This document shows positions 37,441-46,539 of a stretch of DNA of 64,000 nucleotides, one piece after another. Position 1 is the first letter of the stretch. Each line of letters opens with the position of its first letter. The translations under genes and the position numbers were made by a program. Source of the stretch: Pseudocitrobacter sp913778145 (lineage in GTDB: Bacteria; Pseudomonadota; Gammaproteobacteria; Enterobacterales; Enterobacteriaceae); assembly GCA_035726825.1 (NCBI GenBank), contig JALNTX010000002.1, forward strand, positions 310,001-374,000. The letters run 5' to 3'. The notes beneath the pieces were generated by a model. It ran no database searches and was not told the origin of the DNA. It saw only the letters and a program-made list of their open reading frames with translations.

Positions 37441-37842
37441 ATGAAACGTATCTTGCTGGCGATAATCACCCTGATGGCGAGCGGCCTGGCACTGGCGGAT
37501 GAATGCAACAACGCCAGCACTCAAAGCGACCTGAATCAATGTACCGCGGCACAGTATCAGGCGGCGGATAAGAAGTTGAACGAGACGTATCAGGCGGCAC
37601 AGAAACGGGCACAGGAACCGCAGCGTGAGCTGCTAAAAAAAGCGCAGGTCGCGTGGATTGCCTCGCGGGATGCCGATTGTGAACTGCTTAGTTCCAGCAG
37701 TGAAGGCGGCAGCGTACAGCCGATGGTACACAACCAGTGTCTGACGGATAAGACCGCCGAGCGGGAAGCGTTTCTCTCTTCCCTTTTGCAATGCGAAGAG
37801 GGTGACCTGAGCTGCCCGCTGCCGCCAGCCAACGCCAATTAA
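37441..37842 (+). CDS. LprI-like (DUF1311) secreted protein
   Basis: This 133-residue periplasmic protein has a signal peptide ending at ALAD. The DUF1311/LprI pattern is visible: paired cysteines, Q-DLNQC and AQVAWIASRDADCEL. Some members of the family inhibit lysozyme, but that role is not shown for this one. The SD AGGGAG precedes the ATG. The last 4 bases overlap the convergent rutR gene. Confidence 0.8.
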   Translation: MKRILLAIITLMASGLALADECNNASTQSDLNQCTAAQYQAADKKLNETYQAAQKRAQEPQRELLKKAQVAWIASRDADCELLSSSSEGGSVQPMVHNQCLTDKTAEREAFLSSLLQCEEGDLSCPLPPANAN

Positions 37843-38477
37843 CGCACGCGAATGCCTTCAATAATCATCCGCTGCACGTTTTCGACCGTGCGCTGAAAGA
37901 AGGCTTCATCCTGTAATGTCGCGCCCGTGACCGCTTCCACCTGAGTGGCAAAATCCGCATAGTGCTGGGTTGTCGCCCAAATCATAAAAATGAGGTGATG
38001 CGGGTCAACCGGCGCGAGTTTCCCCGCATTGACCCACGCGGCGATAATCGCGGATTTCGCCTCAACCAGCGCCTTAAGATCGCCGGTCAGTTCGTTCATT
38101 AGCAACGGCGCGCCTTGCAGCATTTCAAGGCAGAACAATCGCGAGGCCTGCGGGTAATCGCGCGAGACCTCCAGTTTCAGCCTGATGTACTCTCTAATCG
38201 CCACCAGTGGGGCAAGATCTTCGCGAAACGCTTTTAACGGTGCCAGCCATATAGCCAGAATTTGCCGCATCACGGCGATATAAAGCGCCTCTTTCGACGG
38301 GTAATAGTAAAGCAGATTGGTTTTTGACACGCCGGCAAGTTCCGCCACCTGTTCGAGGCGAGTGCCATGAATGCCGAACTGGGAAAAAGTATTGAGCGCA
38401 GCCGAGAGAATGGCCTGTTTTTTTGCACTGACTGCCTGCGAGCGTTTTCCGCTTTTCTTTGTTGCGTCCTGAGCCAT
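37839..38477 (-). CDS. rutR: TetR-family pyrimidine regulator RutR
   Basis: This 212-residue regulator has exactly the E. coli length when started at MAQDATKK. The helix-turn-helix (THGTRLEQ type here: IHGTRLEQVAELAGVSKTNLLYYYPSKE) is highly conserved. RutR binds uracil and thymine and controls the rutABCDEFG operon and carAB, among others. In E. coli rutA lies divergent next to rutR; here no rut gene is present, and a DMT exporter lies upstream on the same strand. It is an orphan regulator in this window. Confidence 0.93.
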   Translation of the reverse strand: MAQDATKKSGKRSQAVSAKKQAILSAALNTFSQFGIHGTRLEQVAELAGVSKTNLLYYYPSKEALYIAVMRQILAIWLAPLKAFREDLAPLVAIREYIRLKLEVSRDYPQASRLFCLEMLQGAPLLMNELTGDLKALVEAKSAIIAAWVNAGKLAPVDPHHLIFMIWATTQHYADFATQVEAVTGATLQDEAFFQRTVENVQRMIIEGIRVR

Positions 38478-38542
38478 ACGCCCTCTCCTGTTATTAGCCT
38501 CCACAGCATAGCAAAACCGGGAGGCATACACAGGCGTGATAC

Positions 38543-39466
38543 CTACCGCTCGTGATTAAATGATGCTTCCGTAGCCGGTTGCGGCTTTTTTTTACGCTTA
38601 AATTTGAGTTCGCTGACCAACACGCCAACCACGATAAAGGCTGCGCCCAGCAGCGCCAGCGCGGGTAAGCGCTCCCCGGCCAGTCGGCCAAAAATCCCCG
38701 CCCATACCGGTTCTCCGGTGTAGATAACCGTCGCGCGCGTCGGCGACACGCTGCGCTGTGCCCAGTTCATCGTCACCTGAATAATGGCGCTGAAAATCCC
38801 CAACCCCAGCGCCACTATCAGCAAGCCAGACGATACGGGCGGCACACTTTCACCGGCCGGGGCCATCATGGCGAACGCCACAATCGACGCCGTCGCCAGT
38901 TGCACAACGGTCACTCGCCGCACATCAACCTTCCCAGCCCAGGCGCTGATGAGAATAATTTCTGCGGCAATCGCCACCGCGCTGGCAAGCGTAATCAGCT
39001 CACCCTGCCCAAGCGCCAGCAAATCCCCATTCGGCCCGGCAAGGAAAATCAGGCCAATAAAAGCCAGCACGATGCCCACGCAGGACATCAGCCCCGGCAT
39101 TCTCCCCAAACAGAGCCACTGCAGCAGCGGTACCAGCGGGACATACATGGCGGTGATAAAAGCGGATTTACTGCTGGGAATCGACTGCAAGCCCCAGGTT
39201 TGCAGGCTGTAGCCAAGCGCTATGGCGATGCCAATCACCACACCGGCTTTTAGTTCCAGTTTGGTCAGGCCACGCAGTGAGCGTGCGCAAAGCAGCCCAA
39301 CGGCAACCGCTGCCATCGCAAAGCGCACGCCCACAAAAAAGAACGGACCACTGAGGGTGACGGCGTACTGTACGGCGAGAAAGGTGCCGCCCCAGAACAT
39401 AGTGATGAGGATCAGGATGGCTTCCTGAGGCTTAACAGAAAATGCGTAGCGTGAGAAAAAAGACAT
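38543..39466 (-). CDS. DMT superfamily (EamA) exporter
   Basis: This 307-residue protein has ten predicted membrane segments in two EamA repeats and a basic cytoplasmic tail (KFKRKKK). The family exports small metabolites or amino acids. The substrate is unknown. It is 65 bases upstream of rutR on the same strand and could be read with it. This takes the position held by the rut operon in E. coli. Confidence 0.82.
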   Translation of the reverse strand: MSFFSRYAFSVKPQEAILILITMFWGGTFLAVQYAVTLSGPFFFVGVRFAMAAVAVGLLCARSLRGLTKLELKAGVVIGIAIALGYSLQTWGLQSIPSSKSAFITAMYVPLVPLLQWLCLGRMPGLMSCVGIVLAFIGLIFLAGPNGDLLALGQGELITLASAVAIAAEIILISAWAGKVDVRRVTVVQLATASIVAFAMMAPAGESVPPVSSGLLIVALGLGIFSAIIQVTMNWAQRSVSPTRATVIYTGEPVWAGIFGRLAGERLPALALLGAAFIVVGVLVSELKFKRKKKPQPATEASFNHER

Positions 39467-39546
39467 GATGCCGCCGGGAAATCAAACAGCCTTACAGTGT
39501 GCAGTGCGCAAGGTCACAGTTCAACCCGGTGAAGTGAAAATAAAAA

Positions 39547-39567
39547 GCCGCCGAATCCATCGGCGGC
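39547..39567 (-). terminator. Terminator of ymdF
   Basis: The stem GCCGCCG / CGGCGGC with a 7-base loop is followed on the minus strand by TTTTTATTTT. It lies between ymdF and the DMT gene. Confidence 0.8.
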
Positions 39568-39624
39568 GGAGGGGTTACAGAGTGTAGAAACACTCGCTAC
39601 GGATTAACTCAGCCCTGTGAGAGG

Positions 39625-39801
39625 TTAGCTGTTGCGGTTGCTACCATGGCTGTTTTTCCCTCCCTTTTTACCTGCTTCGGAGGCGCGCTGCGGATCATTT
39701 TTGAAGTTACCGCCGCTGTGCTGGCCACCCTTACGACCTGCTTCTGATGCTCTGTCCCGGTCTTCAGCAAAGTTACCTGAACCACCACGATGATTTGCCA
39801 T
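39625..39801 (-). CDS. ymdF: KGG-repeat stress protein YmdF
   Basis: This 58-residue, Gly/Lys/Asn-rich protein has two repeats of the type GNF-x-x-D-x-x-RASEAG-[RK]-KGG, the KGG motif. It matches YmdF/YciG proteins of E. coli, which belong to the general stress (RpoS) group and have been tied to motility for YciG. A strong SD (GGAGG) lies 7 bases before the ATG. As in E. coli it neighbours wrbA divergently. Confidence 0.93.
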   Translation of the reverse strand: MANHRGGSGNFAEDRDRASEAGRKGGQHSGGNFKNDPQRASEAGKKGGKNSHGSNRNS

Positions 39802-40248
39802 TTCTGACCTCCAGTTGATTAGACATCATATTGCATTACGTGAAATCAGGGAGTCATTCCCCCGCAGCAATGGCATTGACCATTTTTTATGCTGCGTGAC
39901 ACTAAGCTTAGCGGACTGCACGGTTTTGTGACGTTGATCGAAACATTTTGTCACGGGTTAAAGGCTTCACGTCGCCGGCCCGATAAGTTCGGGTCATAAT
40001 TTACTCTTATCGCAGAAAAAATAGGCATAACCAAAAGTGTGTCATGATGCTTCTGCCTTCCCCCCAGGTGAAAAGTCATACTTATTTACGGCAGTGATTA
40101 AAAGGCACGCAACAATTTACATTTAATAAAATACATTTTTGTTACAAATCAAAGAAATGGTTGTAAAGTTTGCACTCCTGTCGACACGGCTTATCTTTAA
40201 AGAAGGACAGCGAAAAGCTGTGTAACGATAAACCGAGGAGTGTTGCAG
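39802..40248. promoter_or_regulatory. ymdF-wrbA divergent promoter region
   Basis: The 447-base gap contains no gene. A candidate wrbA promoter is TTGCAC (40170-40175), a 16-base spacer, and TATCTT (40192-40197). Both flanking genes are RpoS-dependent in E. coli, but I cannot separate sigma-S from sigma-70 use by eye. Confidence 0.45.
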
Positions 40249-40845
40249 ATGGCAAAAGTTCTGGTGCTTTATTATTCCATGTATGGACACATTGAGACGA
40301 TGGCCAAAGCCGTCGCAGAGGGTGCAAATAAGGTTTCTGGCGCAGAAGTTGTCGTCAAACGCGTACCGGAAACCATGTCACCGGAAGCTTTCGCTAAAGC
40401 GGGCGGGAAAACGCACACCGCGCCGGTTGCCACGCCGCAGGAGCTGGCTGAGTACGATGCCATCATCTTTGGTACCCCAACCCGCTTCGGTAATATGTCC
40501 GGGCAGATGCGGACCTTCCTTGATCAGACGGGCGGCCTGTGGGCCTCTGGCGCGCTGTACGGCAAAATCGGTAGCGTATTCAGCTCTACCGGTACCGGTG
40601 GTGGTCAGGAGCAGACGATTACCTCAACATGGACTACGCTTGCTCATCATGGGATGGTGATTGTTCCTATCGGCTACGGCGCGCAGGAACTGTTTGATGT
40701 CTCCCAGGTTCGCGGCGGTACGCCATATGGCGCGACCACCATCGCGGGCGGCGACGGTTCACGTCAGCCAAGCGAGGAAGAACTCGCGATTGCCCGCTAT
40801 CAGGGTGAATATGTCGCCGGGCTTGCGGTTAAGTTAAAAGGTTAG
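40249..40845 (+). CDS. wrbA: NAD(P)H:quinone oxidoreductase WrbA
   Basis: This 198-residue flavodoxin-like protein has the E. coli length from MAKVLVLYYSMYGH, with GAGGAGT upstream. The FMN phosphate loop is YYSMYGHIE, and PTRFGNMSGQM and STGTGGGQE are family signatures. It performs two-electron reduction of quinones as a tetramer. It is followed by yccJ after 20 bases in a conserved operon. Confidence 0.96.
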   Translation: MAKVLVLYYSMYGHIETMAKAVAEGANKVSGAEVVVKRVPETMSPEAFAKAGGKTHTAPVATPQELAEYDAIIFGTPTRFGNMSGQMRTFLDQTGGLWASGALYGKIGSVFSSTGTGGGQEQTITSTWTTLAHHGMVIVPIGYGAQELFDVSQVRGGTPYGATTIAGGDGSRQPSEEELAIARYQGEYVAGLAVKLKG

Positions 40846-40865
40846 TCTTCAGCAGGAGGATTTCT

Positions 40866-41093
40866 ATGCCAACACAAGAAGCAAAAGCTCACCACGTCAA
40901 CGAATGGGCGAGCTTGCGCAACACCTCGCCAGAAATCGCTCAGGCGATTTTTGAGGTGGCCAACTATGATGAAAAACTGGCCGAACAGATCTGGGAAGAA
41001 GGCAGTGATGAAGTCCTCGCCCTGGCGTTCAGTAAAACCGATAAAGATTCGCTCTTCTGGGGCGAACAAACCATTGAACGTAAAAACGTTTGA
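40866..41093 (+). CDS. yccJ: YccJ family protein
   Basis: This 75-residue acidic cytoplasmic protein (MPTQEAKAHHVNEWASLRNT) matches YccJ of E. coli in sequence and length. Its function is unknown. The SD AGGAGG lies 8 bases before the start. It is co-transcribed with wrbA and followed by a strong terminator. Confidence 0.94.
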   Translation: MPTQEAKAHHVNEWASLRNTSPEIAQAIFEVANYDEKLAEQIWEEGSDEVLALAFSKTDKDSLFWGEQTIERKNV

Positions 41094-41114
41094 TGTAGGT
41101 GCTGTGTGAATGAC

Positions 41115-41139
41115 AAAGGCTCCCGGTGGGAGCCTTTTT
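41115..41139 (+). terminator. Terminator of wrbA-yccJ
   Basis: The stem AAGGCTCCC / GGGAGCCTT with a 3-base loop is followed by TTTG. Confidence 0.85.
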
Positions 41140-41167
41140 GTTATGGGTGAATTCGTGCGCGCTGATG

Positions 41168-41263
41168 CCCTCACCCCGGTCCTCTCCCACAGGGAGAGGG
41201 AGAAAACCACACCGCGCTCGGTAGGTCCCCTCGCCCCTTTGGGGAGAGGGTTAGGGTGAGGGG
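41168..41263. repeat. CCCTCACCC-type palindromic repeats, copies g and h
   Basis: Two copies in opposite orientation (41168-41203, 41226-41263) lie between yccJ and the convergent agp. They use the same stem as the copies near serX and putA. Confidence 0.7.
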
Positions 41264-41280
41264 AAAACAACCGAATGCCC

Positions 41281-42522
41281 CTACTTCACCGCGTCCTTCA
41301 TCACCGCTTTAAACGTTTCCATCGGGCAAAAACCATTGGCATCGACCGGGCATCCGTTCAGCGCCAGCGTCACGCGCTGCGGTGGCGATTGCAGCGTTAA
41401 CGCCTGCGCGTCGCGAATCTGTTTCGTGCTTTGATACAGATACTCAATCTTCATCAAATCCCGGTTGCCTTTCGCATCATGCCAGCGCTGGAAGACGATC
41501 TTTCCCCCAATCGGCGTGCGTTCATACTGGTCATGCAACTGATAAGGTTTGAAGTCCAGCGCGGTCAGCAACGAGGCAATGTTAGAGTCATGCCCCACCA
41601 TCAACGTTACTTTCGCAGATTTATCTGCATCCGCAACCAGCGCATTATTAATGTATTTCACCAGCGGCGCGGCCACATTCTGCGCCACCTCTTTCGAGGT
41701 GAAAAGGCTGTCCTGATAACCGTTCTTCAACTGCGATAGCACGCGCCACTGCTGGTCGGTTTTGATTTTACCCCACGCCACCTGATCCAGCGGGAAGCCT
41801 TCGTAGTACTGTAACGTAAAGGCGTCCACCAGCGAGTTACCCACCTTCAACGGCCCGGAGACACCCGGCTCTTTCTGGTATTGCGCGCTGAAGCTGTCTT
41901 TTGCGCCGTTCAGATCGCATTGCTGTTTCTCTTTACAGCTCGGCGACTGGCGGTAATCGGCAATTTGCTCCAGCAGCTTATAGCTCTCGTCGAGATGCAT
42001 CTGCTGGCGCTCTTTTTCCATCGCCTGTACGGCCTGCTGACTAAACTGCGCAGAATCGACGGTGATCACCGGGTTGAAGGTGGGGTCCATGGTTCCCATT
42101 TCAGCCTGATGATGCACCGGGATATCACACCCCGGAAACGCGCCGGTGATAAAGAACTGCGCCGTCGCCACCGTGCGTTGCAGGCTGTTGGCATACGCGT
42201 AAACCGTGTTATCCGTCGGGCACTCGCCAGAGGTCACCATCCCCTGCTGTGCCAGCCATTCACGCATGTAATGACCCATATAGATTTCCAGCACGCCGCC
42301 TTTGGTGGTGAGTTGCCCGCCAGGGACATCCCATTCCGGCCAGCTTTGCGGAGTGGATTGTTCCAGCACGCTGCCATTATTGGCGAGCGGTGCGCGCAGG
42401 TTGTGTCGACTCATGATCAACACCTGTTGGAGCTGATAACCCTCCGGGGAGGTCTCCGCGTGTGCGGCAACGGAGGTCAATAGTGTCGTCGCCACCGCGA
42501 CGGCCAGTACGGCTTTTTTCAT
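41281..42522 (-). CDS. agp: Glucose-1-phosphatase Agp
   Basis: This 413-residue periplasmic histidine acid phosphatase has the same length as E. coli Agp. The signal peptide ends at AHA (residue 22). The catalytic RHNLRAP motif holds His40, and the proton donor lies in VGHDSNIA. It releases phosphate from glucose-1-phosphate and some inositol phosphates. It converges on wrbA-yccJ, as in E. coli. Confidence 0.96.
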   Translation of the reverse strand: MKKAVLAVAVATTLLTSVAAHAETSPEGYQLQQVLIMSRHNLRAPLANNGSVLEQSTPQSWPEWDVPGGQLTTKGGVLEIYMGHYMREWLAQQGMVTSGECPTDNTVYAYANSLQRTVATAQFFITGAFPGCDIPVHHQAEMGTMDPTFNPVITVDSAQFSQQAVQAMEKERQQMHLDESYKLLEQIADYRQSPSCKEKQQCDLNGAKDSFSAQYQKEPGVSGPLKVGNSLVDAFTLQYYEGFPLDQVAWGKIKTDQQWRVLSQLKNGYQDSLFTSKEVAQNVAAPLVKYINNALVADADKSAKVTLMVGHDSNIASLLTALDFKPYQLHDQYERTPIGGKIVFQRWHDAKGNRDLMKIEYLYQSTKQIRDAQALTLQSPPQRVTLALNGCPVDANGFCPMETFKAVMKDAVK

Positions 42523-42622
42523 CCCTCAATCCTCTTTGCATGATAACCCATCGTTTGATTGTGACAGTAATGTGACAATTTTCCGGGGGTTAGCTCGCAA
42601 AGCTGGGATTCGCCGACCAATA

Positions 42623-43315
42623 TCATTGAGCAGGTGAATAATTATCAGGCTGCCAGCGTTTCGCCAGCAGCCCCAGCGCGGCGCACAGCAGGTAGTATAC
42701 CAGGCCGACAAAGATAAATATCGCCATCGGGTAGATTTGCACCCGATTGTTCACCTGCCCGGCGACGGTAGTCAGTTCTGGCACGTTGACGATAAACGCC
42801 AGCGAGGTATCTTTAAGCAGGCCGATGAAAATCCCCAGTAGCGACGGCATAACGTTTTTCAGCACCTGCGGCAGAAGGATAAAACGCAGGCTCTGCCCGG
42901 CGCTAAAGCCTTGCGTCAGCGCTGCTTCATATTGCCCCTGTGAGAGCGATCGTAGCCCCGCCAGCACCGAGTGCATCACCGATGCGGCCGTAAACCAGGC
43001 CAGCGCCAGCGTCACGGTCAGCGCACCGGGTAAATCACTACCCGTAAGCATCGGTAGCAAATACCACAGCCAGAAGATGACAAAAATCAGCGGGATGCCG
43101 CGAATAATCTCTGCCCACCAATAGAGCAGTTTGCGCACCACTCCGTCATAGCGCCAGGCCAGGCAAGCGAGGAGAATGCCACCGGGCAGCGCCAGCGCCC
43201 CGGCGCCCAGCGCCATCATCAGCGTCAATACAACGCCGCCGGGTTCACCGTCCATCAATCGGCCCCAGAGTAAATAATCCAGGTTATCAATAATGACCGC
43301 CAGATTAGCGTCCAT
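42623..43315 (-). CDS. Polar amino acid ABC transporter permease (second)
   Basis: This 230-residue HisM/ArtM-type permease has five to six membrane segments and the EAA loop GQYEAALTQGFSAGQSLRFILLPQ. The start ATG at 43315 has AAGGAG 8 bases upstream and overlaps the end of the preceding permease by 11 bases. It forms the channel with the other permease. It is the last gene of the four-gene importer operon. Confidence 0.88.
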   Translation of the reverse strand: MDANLAVIIDNLDYLLWGRLMDGEPGGVVLTLMMALGAGALALPGGILLACLAWRYDGVVRKLLYWWAEIIRGIPLIFVIFWLWYLLPMLTGSDLPGALTVTLALAWFTAASVMHSVLAGLRSLSQGQYEAALTQGFSAGQSLRFILLPQVLKNVMPSLLGIFIGLLKDTSLAFIVNVPELTTVAGQVNNRVQIYPMAIFIFVGLVYYLLCAALGLLAKRWQPDNYSPAQ

Positions 43316-44093
43316 CTTCAACGCTCCTTGCTGTCTTCAGCGTGACGTGTTTTAGCCGTTTCGCGGTACCCACTGGCGACGGGCCGAAACGGGTGAACAG
43401 TAAACCCAACACGATCCCGGTAATGAGATATAGCACCGAACCGACCGCAAAAGCTTCCAGCGCATGGGCGTTATAACTTTCAATTTGCCGCACCTGATAG
43501 GTCAATTCAGCAAAACCGATACCGCTCGCGAGGGAGGAGAGTTTCATCAGATTGAGATACTGCCCCACGATCGGTTGCCAGGCATTCGCCAGCGCTTGCG
43601 GCAGCAGAATGTGTTGCAGCATGCTCCACGCGCTAAACCCCTGCGAGAGAGCGGCTTCCCGCTGCCCCTTCGACACGCTGTGTAGCCCGGATGCCACCTC
43701 TTCAATCAAAAATGCCGAGGTGAATACTCCCAGCCCCCAGGCAGAGCAGAGAAACTCCGGTGTGAGCCACCAGACATCACCCGGCAGGATAGACCAGCTG
43801 TGGTCACCGTTGACGAAATCCCGCACGCCCTGCGGCAGCAGATTCCACGCTGCGAAATACCAGAACAGCAGTTGCACCAGCAGCGGCGTATTGCGAAACA
43901 GTGACACCCACGCGGCGGTAATGCCCCGCCCCGCTCGTCCGCCCGACAGACGCAGCACCAGAAACAGAATCGCCAGCAGGCTTGCCAGCACAATGCCTGC
44001 CAGCGTCACCCACAGGGTGGTCAGGAAACCGGAAAGAATCCATTGCAAAGGCTGCCCGGTCAGCACGCCCTGCCAGTCAAGCAAGTGAGTCAC
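43305..44093 (-). CDS. Polar amino acid ABC transporter permease (first)
   Basis: This 262-residue permease of the His/Glu/Gln/Arg/opine family has the conserved RNTPLLVQL and the EAA loop GQREAALSQGFSAWSMLQHILLPQ. Its start overlaps the ATPase stop by 4 bases. The closest known types are GltJ/GlnP-like; the substrate is not evident. Confidence 0.88.
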   Translation of the reverse strand: MTHLLDWQGVLTGQPLQWILSGFLTTLWVTLAGIVLASLLAILFLVLRLSGGRAGRGITAAWVSLFRNTPLLVQLLFWYFAAWNLLPQGVRDFVNGDHSWSILPGDVWWLTPEFLCSAWGLGVFTSAFLIEEVASGLHSVSKGQREAALSQGFSAWSMLQHILLPQALANAWQPIVGQYLNLMKLSSLASGIGFAELTYQVRQIESYNAHALEAFAVGSVLYLITGIVLGLLFTRFGPSPVGTAKRLKHVTLKTARSVEDGR

Positions 44094-44908
44094 TCGGCAC
44101 GCTCCTGATGCAGCGGGTCGAGCACTTTTTGCAGAAACCGCACGGCGCGGGGATGCTGGGGCCGTGCAAAGAACGTCGCAGGCGGCGCGACCTCCAGCAC
44201 ATCGCCGCCGTCGATAAACACCACCCGATCAGCAATTTCACGCGCAAATTGCATTTCGTGGGTCACAACTATCATGGTGATCCCGCTGTGCGCCAGCGAC
44301 TGCATAACATGCAGAACCTCGCCGATCGTTTCAGGATCCAGCGCCGACGTCGGCTCATCAAACAAAATAATCTGCGGCGAAGATGAGAGCGCCCGGGCAA
44401 TCGCAACGCGCTGCTGCTGGCCACCGGAAAGCTGTGAAGGCATATGGTCAGCCTTCTCTTCCAGCCCGACCTTGCGCAGTAACTCCAGCGCCCTGGTTTC
44501 GGCTTTCGCGTGCGGCCAGCCGTGTACTTTCTCCAGCGCCAGCATGATATTTTGTCGAGCTGTAAGGTGGGCGTAGAGATTAAACTGCTGAAAAACAAAA
44601 CCAATACGGCTACGCAACTGACGCAGCGCATTGCCGGTAAGCTGAGAGGTGGCTTTGCCATCGATCAGGATTTCGCCGCCGCTCAGGTTTTCCAGCTGAT
44701 TAATCAGGCGAATTAACGTGGATTTCCCCGATCCGGATGGACCGAGAATCGCCACCACTTCACCGGCATTTATCGTTAAATCAATACCGTTCAGCACCCG
44801 ATGATCGCCATAGCTTTTCACTGCCTGACGAAACTGTACGCTCGCCTGCTGAAGATGAGAAAAATCCGCGGCCTTTGCCGCGGAACGAGAAAATAACGCC
44901 GACAACAT
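44090..44908 (-). CDS. Amino acid ABC transporter ATP-binding protein
   Basis: This 272-residue ATPase has Walker A GPSGSGKST, the signature LSGGQQQR, Walker B IILFDEPTSALD and the switch His in VTHEM. About 30 residues precede the usual GlnQ-type start. It starts one base after the substrate-binding protein stop and drives import of a polar amino acid. Confidence 0.92.
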   Translation of the reverse strand: MLSALFSRSAAKAADFSHLQQASVQFRQAVKSYGDHRVLNGIDLTINAGEVVAILGPSGSGKSTLIRLINQLENLSGGEILIDGKATSQLTGNALRQLRSRIGFVFQQFNLYAHLTARQNIMLALEKVHGWPHAKAETRALELLRKVGLEEKADHMPSQLSGGQQQRVAIARALSSSPQIILFDEPTSALDPETIGEVLHVMQSLAHSGITMIVVTHEMQFAREIADRVVFIDGGDVLEVAPPATFFARPQHPRAVRFLQKVLDPLHQERAE

Positions 44909-44909
44909 A

Positions 44910-45737
44910 TTATTTTGCTTCTATGGTAAAGGAGCGCGGTTGCGGCGCTTTGGTCGCCGGGCCAAACCAGGCGTCGTAAATTTTTGCCGCTTCGCCCGAT
45001 TTTTCGAGGCTCACCAGTTCATCATTCACCGCTTTTAACAGCGCGGGTTCGCCCTTTTTCACGCCCACGCCAATTTCTTCTTTGCTCAGTAAATCAGGGA
45101 TAATTTTGAATTTCGCTTTATCCGGCGCTTCGCCAAGCAGGCCCGCCAGAATGGTACTGTCCTGCGTTATTGCCTGCACGTTGCCATTACGCAGCGCGGT
45201 GAGCGCCAGCGGGATATCGTCATAGGAGAGCACTCGCGCCTGCGGATAACGCTGGTGTAGCGTCTGTTCACCGGTGGTGCCTTTTACCGCGCCAATGCGC
45301 GCTTTGCTGTAATCATCCAGTTTATCGCCAGACGCCGCAGGCACCAGGAACTGCTGCCCGGTCACGAAATAAGGCGTCGAGAAATCAATGACCTGAGCAC
45401 GCTCCGGGGTGATGGTGATATCGGCGACGATGAGGTCCGCCTTGCCCGATTGCAGCAGCGGAATACGGTTAGCCGGGTTGGTCGCCACCAGTTCCAGTTT
45501 CACGCCGAGCGATTTTGCCAGTGCTTTGGCGAAATCGATGTCATACCCCACCAGCTCGTGGGTTTTCGCATCTACCGAACCAAACGGTGGATTGGCGTCA
45601 AAGGTTGCCACTTTCACCACGCCTTTAGCTTTAATATCCGCCAGCTGATCGGCCTGTGCCGGAATAACCGCCAGCGAGCTGACTGCCAGCCCCACAAATA
45701 TTGCCAGCTTCTGTGCGGTGTGTAATTTCAGTGCCAT
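44910..45737 (-). CDS. Amino acid ABC transporter substrate-binding protein
   Basis: This 275-residue periplasmic protein has a signal peptide ending at AQA and the family 3 signature GYDIDFAKALAKSLGV. The acidic residue in ADLIVADITITPER is typical for binding the amino acid alpha-amino group. It is first in the operon SBP-ATPase-permease-permease. The exact amino acid is unknown. Confidence 0.9.
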   Translation of the reverse strand: MALKLHTAQKLAIFVGLAVSSLAVIPAQADQLADIKAKGVVKVATFDANPPFGSVDAKTHELVGYDIDFAKALAKSLGVKLELVATNPANRIPLLQSGKADLIVADITITPERAQVIDFSTPYFVTGQQFLVPAASGDKLDDYSKARIGAVKGTTGEQTLHQRYPQARVLSYDDIPLALTALRNGNVQAITQDSTILAGLLGEAPDKAKFKIIPDLLSKEEIGVGVKKGEPALLKAVNDELVSLEKSGEAAKIYDAWFGPATKAPQPRSFTIEAK

Positions 45738-45987
45738 AGTTTTTCTCCGATAACCTTTTTTTTGTTGTGTGCTGTTACGCTCCCATAAGCTTTCGTTCTC
45801 ACCAAATAACGAATCATTATTATCAAGAGCAAAAAAATATTAGTGAAAGCATTGTTGTACGAAGGTAAATAAATTAACAAAACCTAATGCCAGTTATCGC
45901 AAAAGGTCAGCCAATATTGTTATTTCAACTTTTATTCATAAGGGGTTTTACTGAATTTATTCCGTGGGAAAGAGTCTGGAGAAGAGA

Positions 45988-46155
45988 ATGAAAACAACGC
46001 TGACTGCGCTTATACAACGTCTGCAACAATTATGGCTGGGGTCCGATGAGCATAACGTCGAGCGCGTTATTGAATCCGTGCTGCCGGTCGCGAGTTTGTA
46101 CGGGGTTGATGTCGCCAATATTGAGCCGGAGTGGTTCCGTGACAAAGCACGCTGA
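45988..46155 (+). CDS. Small protein of unknown function (55 residues)
   Basis: The frame MKTTLTALIQRLQQLWLGSD to EWFRDKAR has a good SD (GGAGAAGAGA) directly before the ATG at 45988. No signal peptide or membrane segment is clear; the first part is amphipathic. I do not recognise it. It lies divergent from the amino acid importer. Codon use looks normal, so I consider it a probable gene. Confidence 0.6.
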   Translation: MKTTLTALIQRLQQLWLGSDEHNVERVIESVLPVASLYGVDVANIEPEWFRDKAR

Positions 46156-46329
46156 GAAACGTCTTATACGCGAAACCTACTGGAATGAGCTGTGCGCTCA
46201 CCATGCTATCTGATTGACCGCATCACCTCCCCTGAGACATCCGCGTATCCAGTCGATTTTTTAGCTGCCCTCCCACCCGGCCCTGATCGGCTAACAGCTG
46301 CTGTAAATCAATCGAGAGTTCCCTCCCGG

Positions 46330-46530
46330 CAATGACGCCGAACTGCGCCTGATGGCGCTGCGCTTATCAGGCCTACCGGGTGTTGAGACCTTGTTGGCCG
46401 GGCAAGCGAAGCGCTCCCGGCAGCGGTGCCGAACTGCGCCTGATGGCGCTGCGCTTATCAGGCCTACCGGGTGTTGAGCCTTTGTAGGCCGGGCAAGCGA
46501 AGCGCCCCCGGCAATGGCGCCGAGCCGCGC
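46330..46530. repeat. Variant tandem REP-like array
   Basis: A unit of 91 bp is repeated (CCGAACTGCGCCTGATGGCG at 46338 and 46429), with inverted arms such as GCCTACCGGGTG and GGCCGGGCAAGCGAAGCGC. The arms differ from the standard REP consensus in this window (GGATAAGGCG replaced by GGGCAAGCGAAGCG). The 384-base gap 46156-46539 holds no gene. Confidence 0.8.
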
Positions 46531-46539
46531 CCCCGGCAA

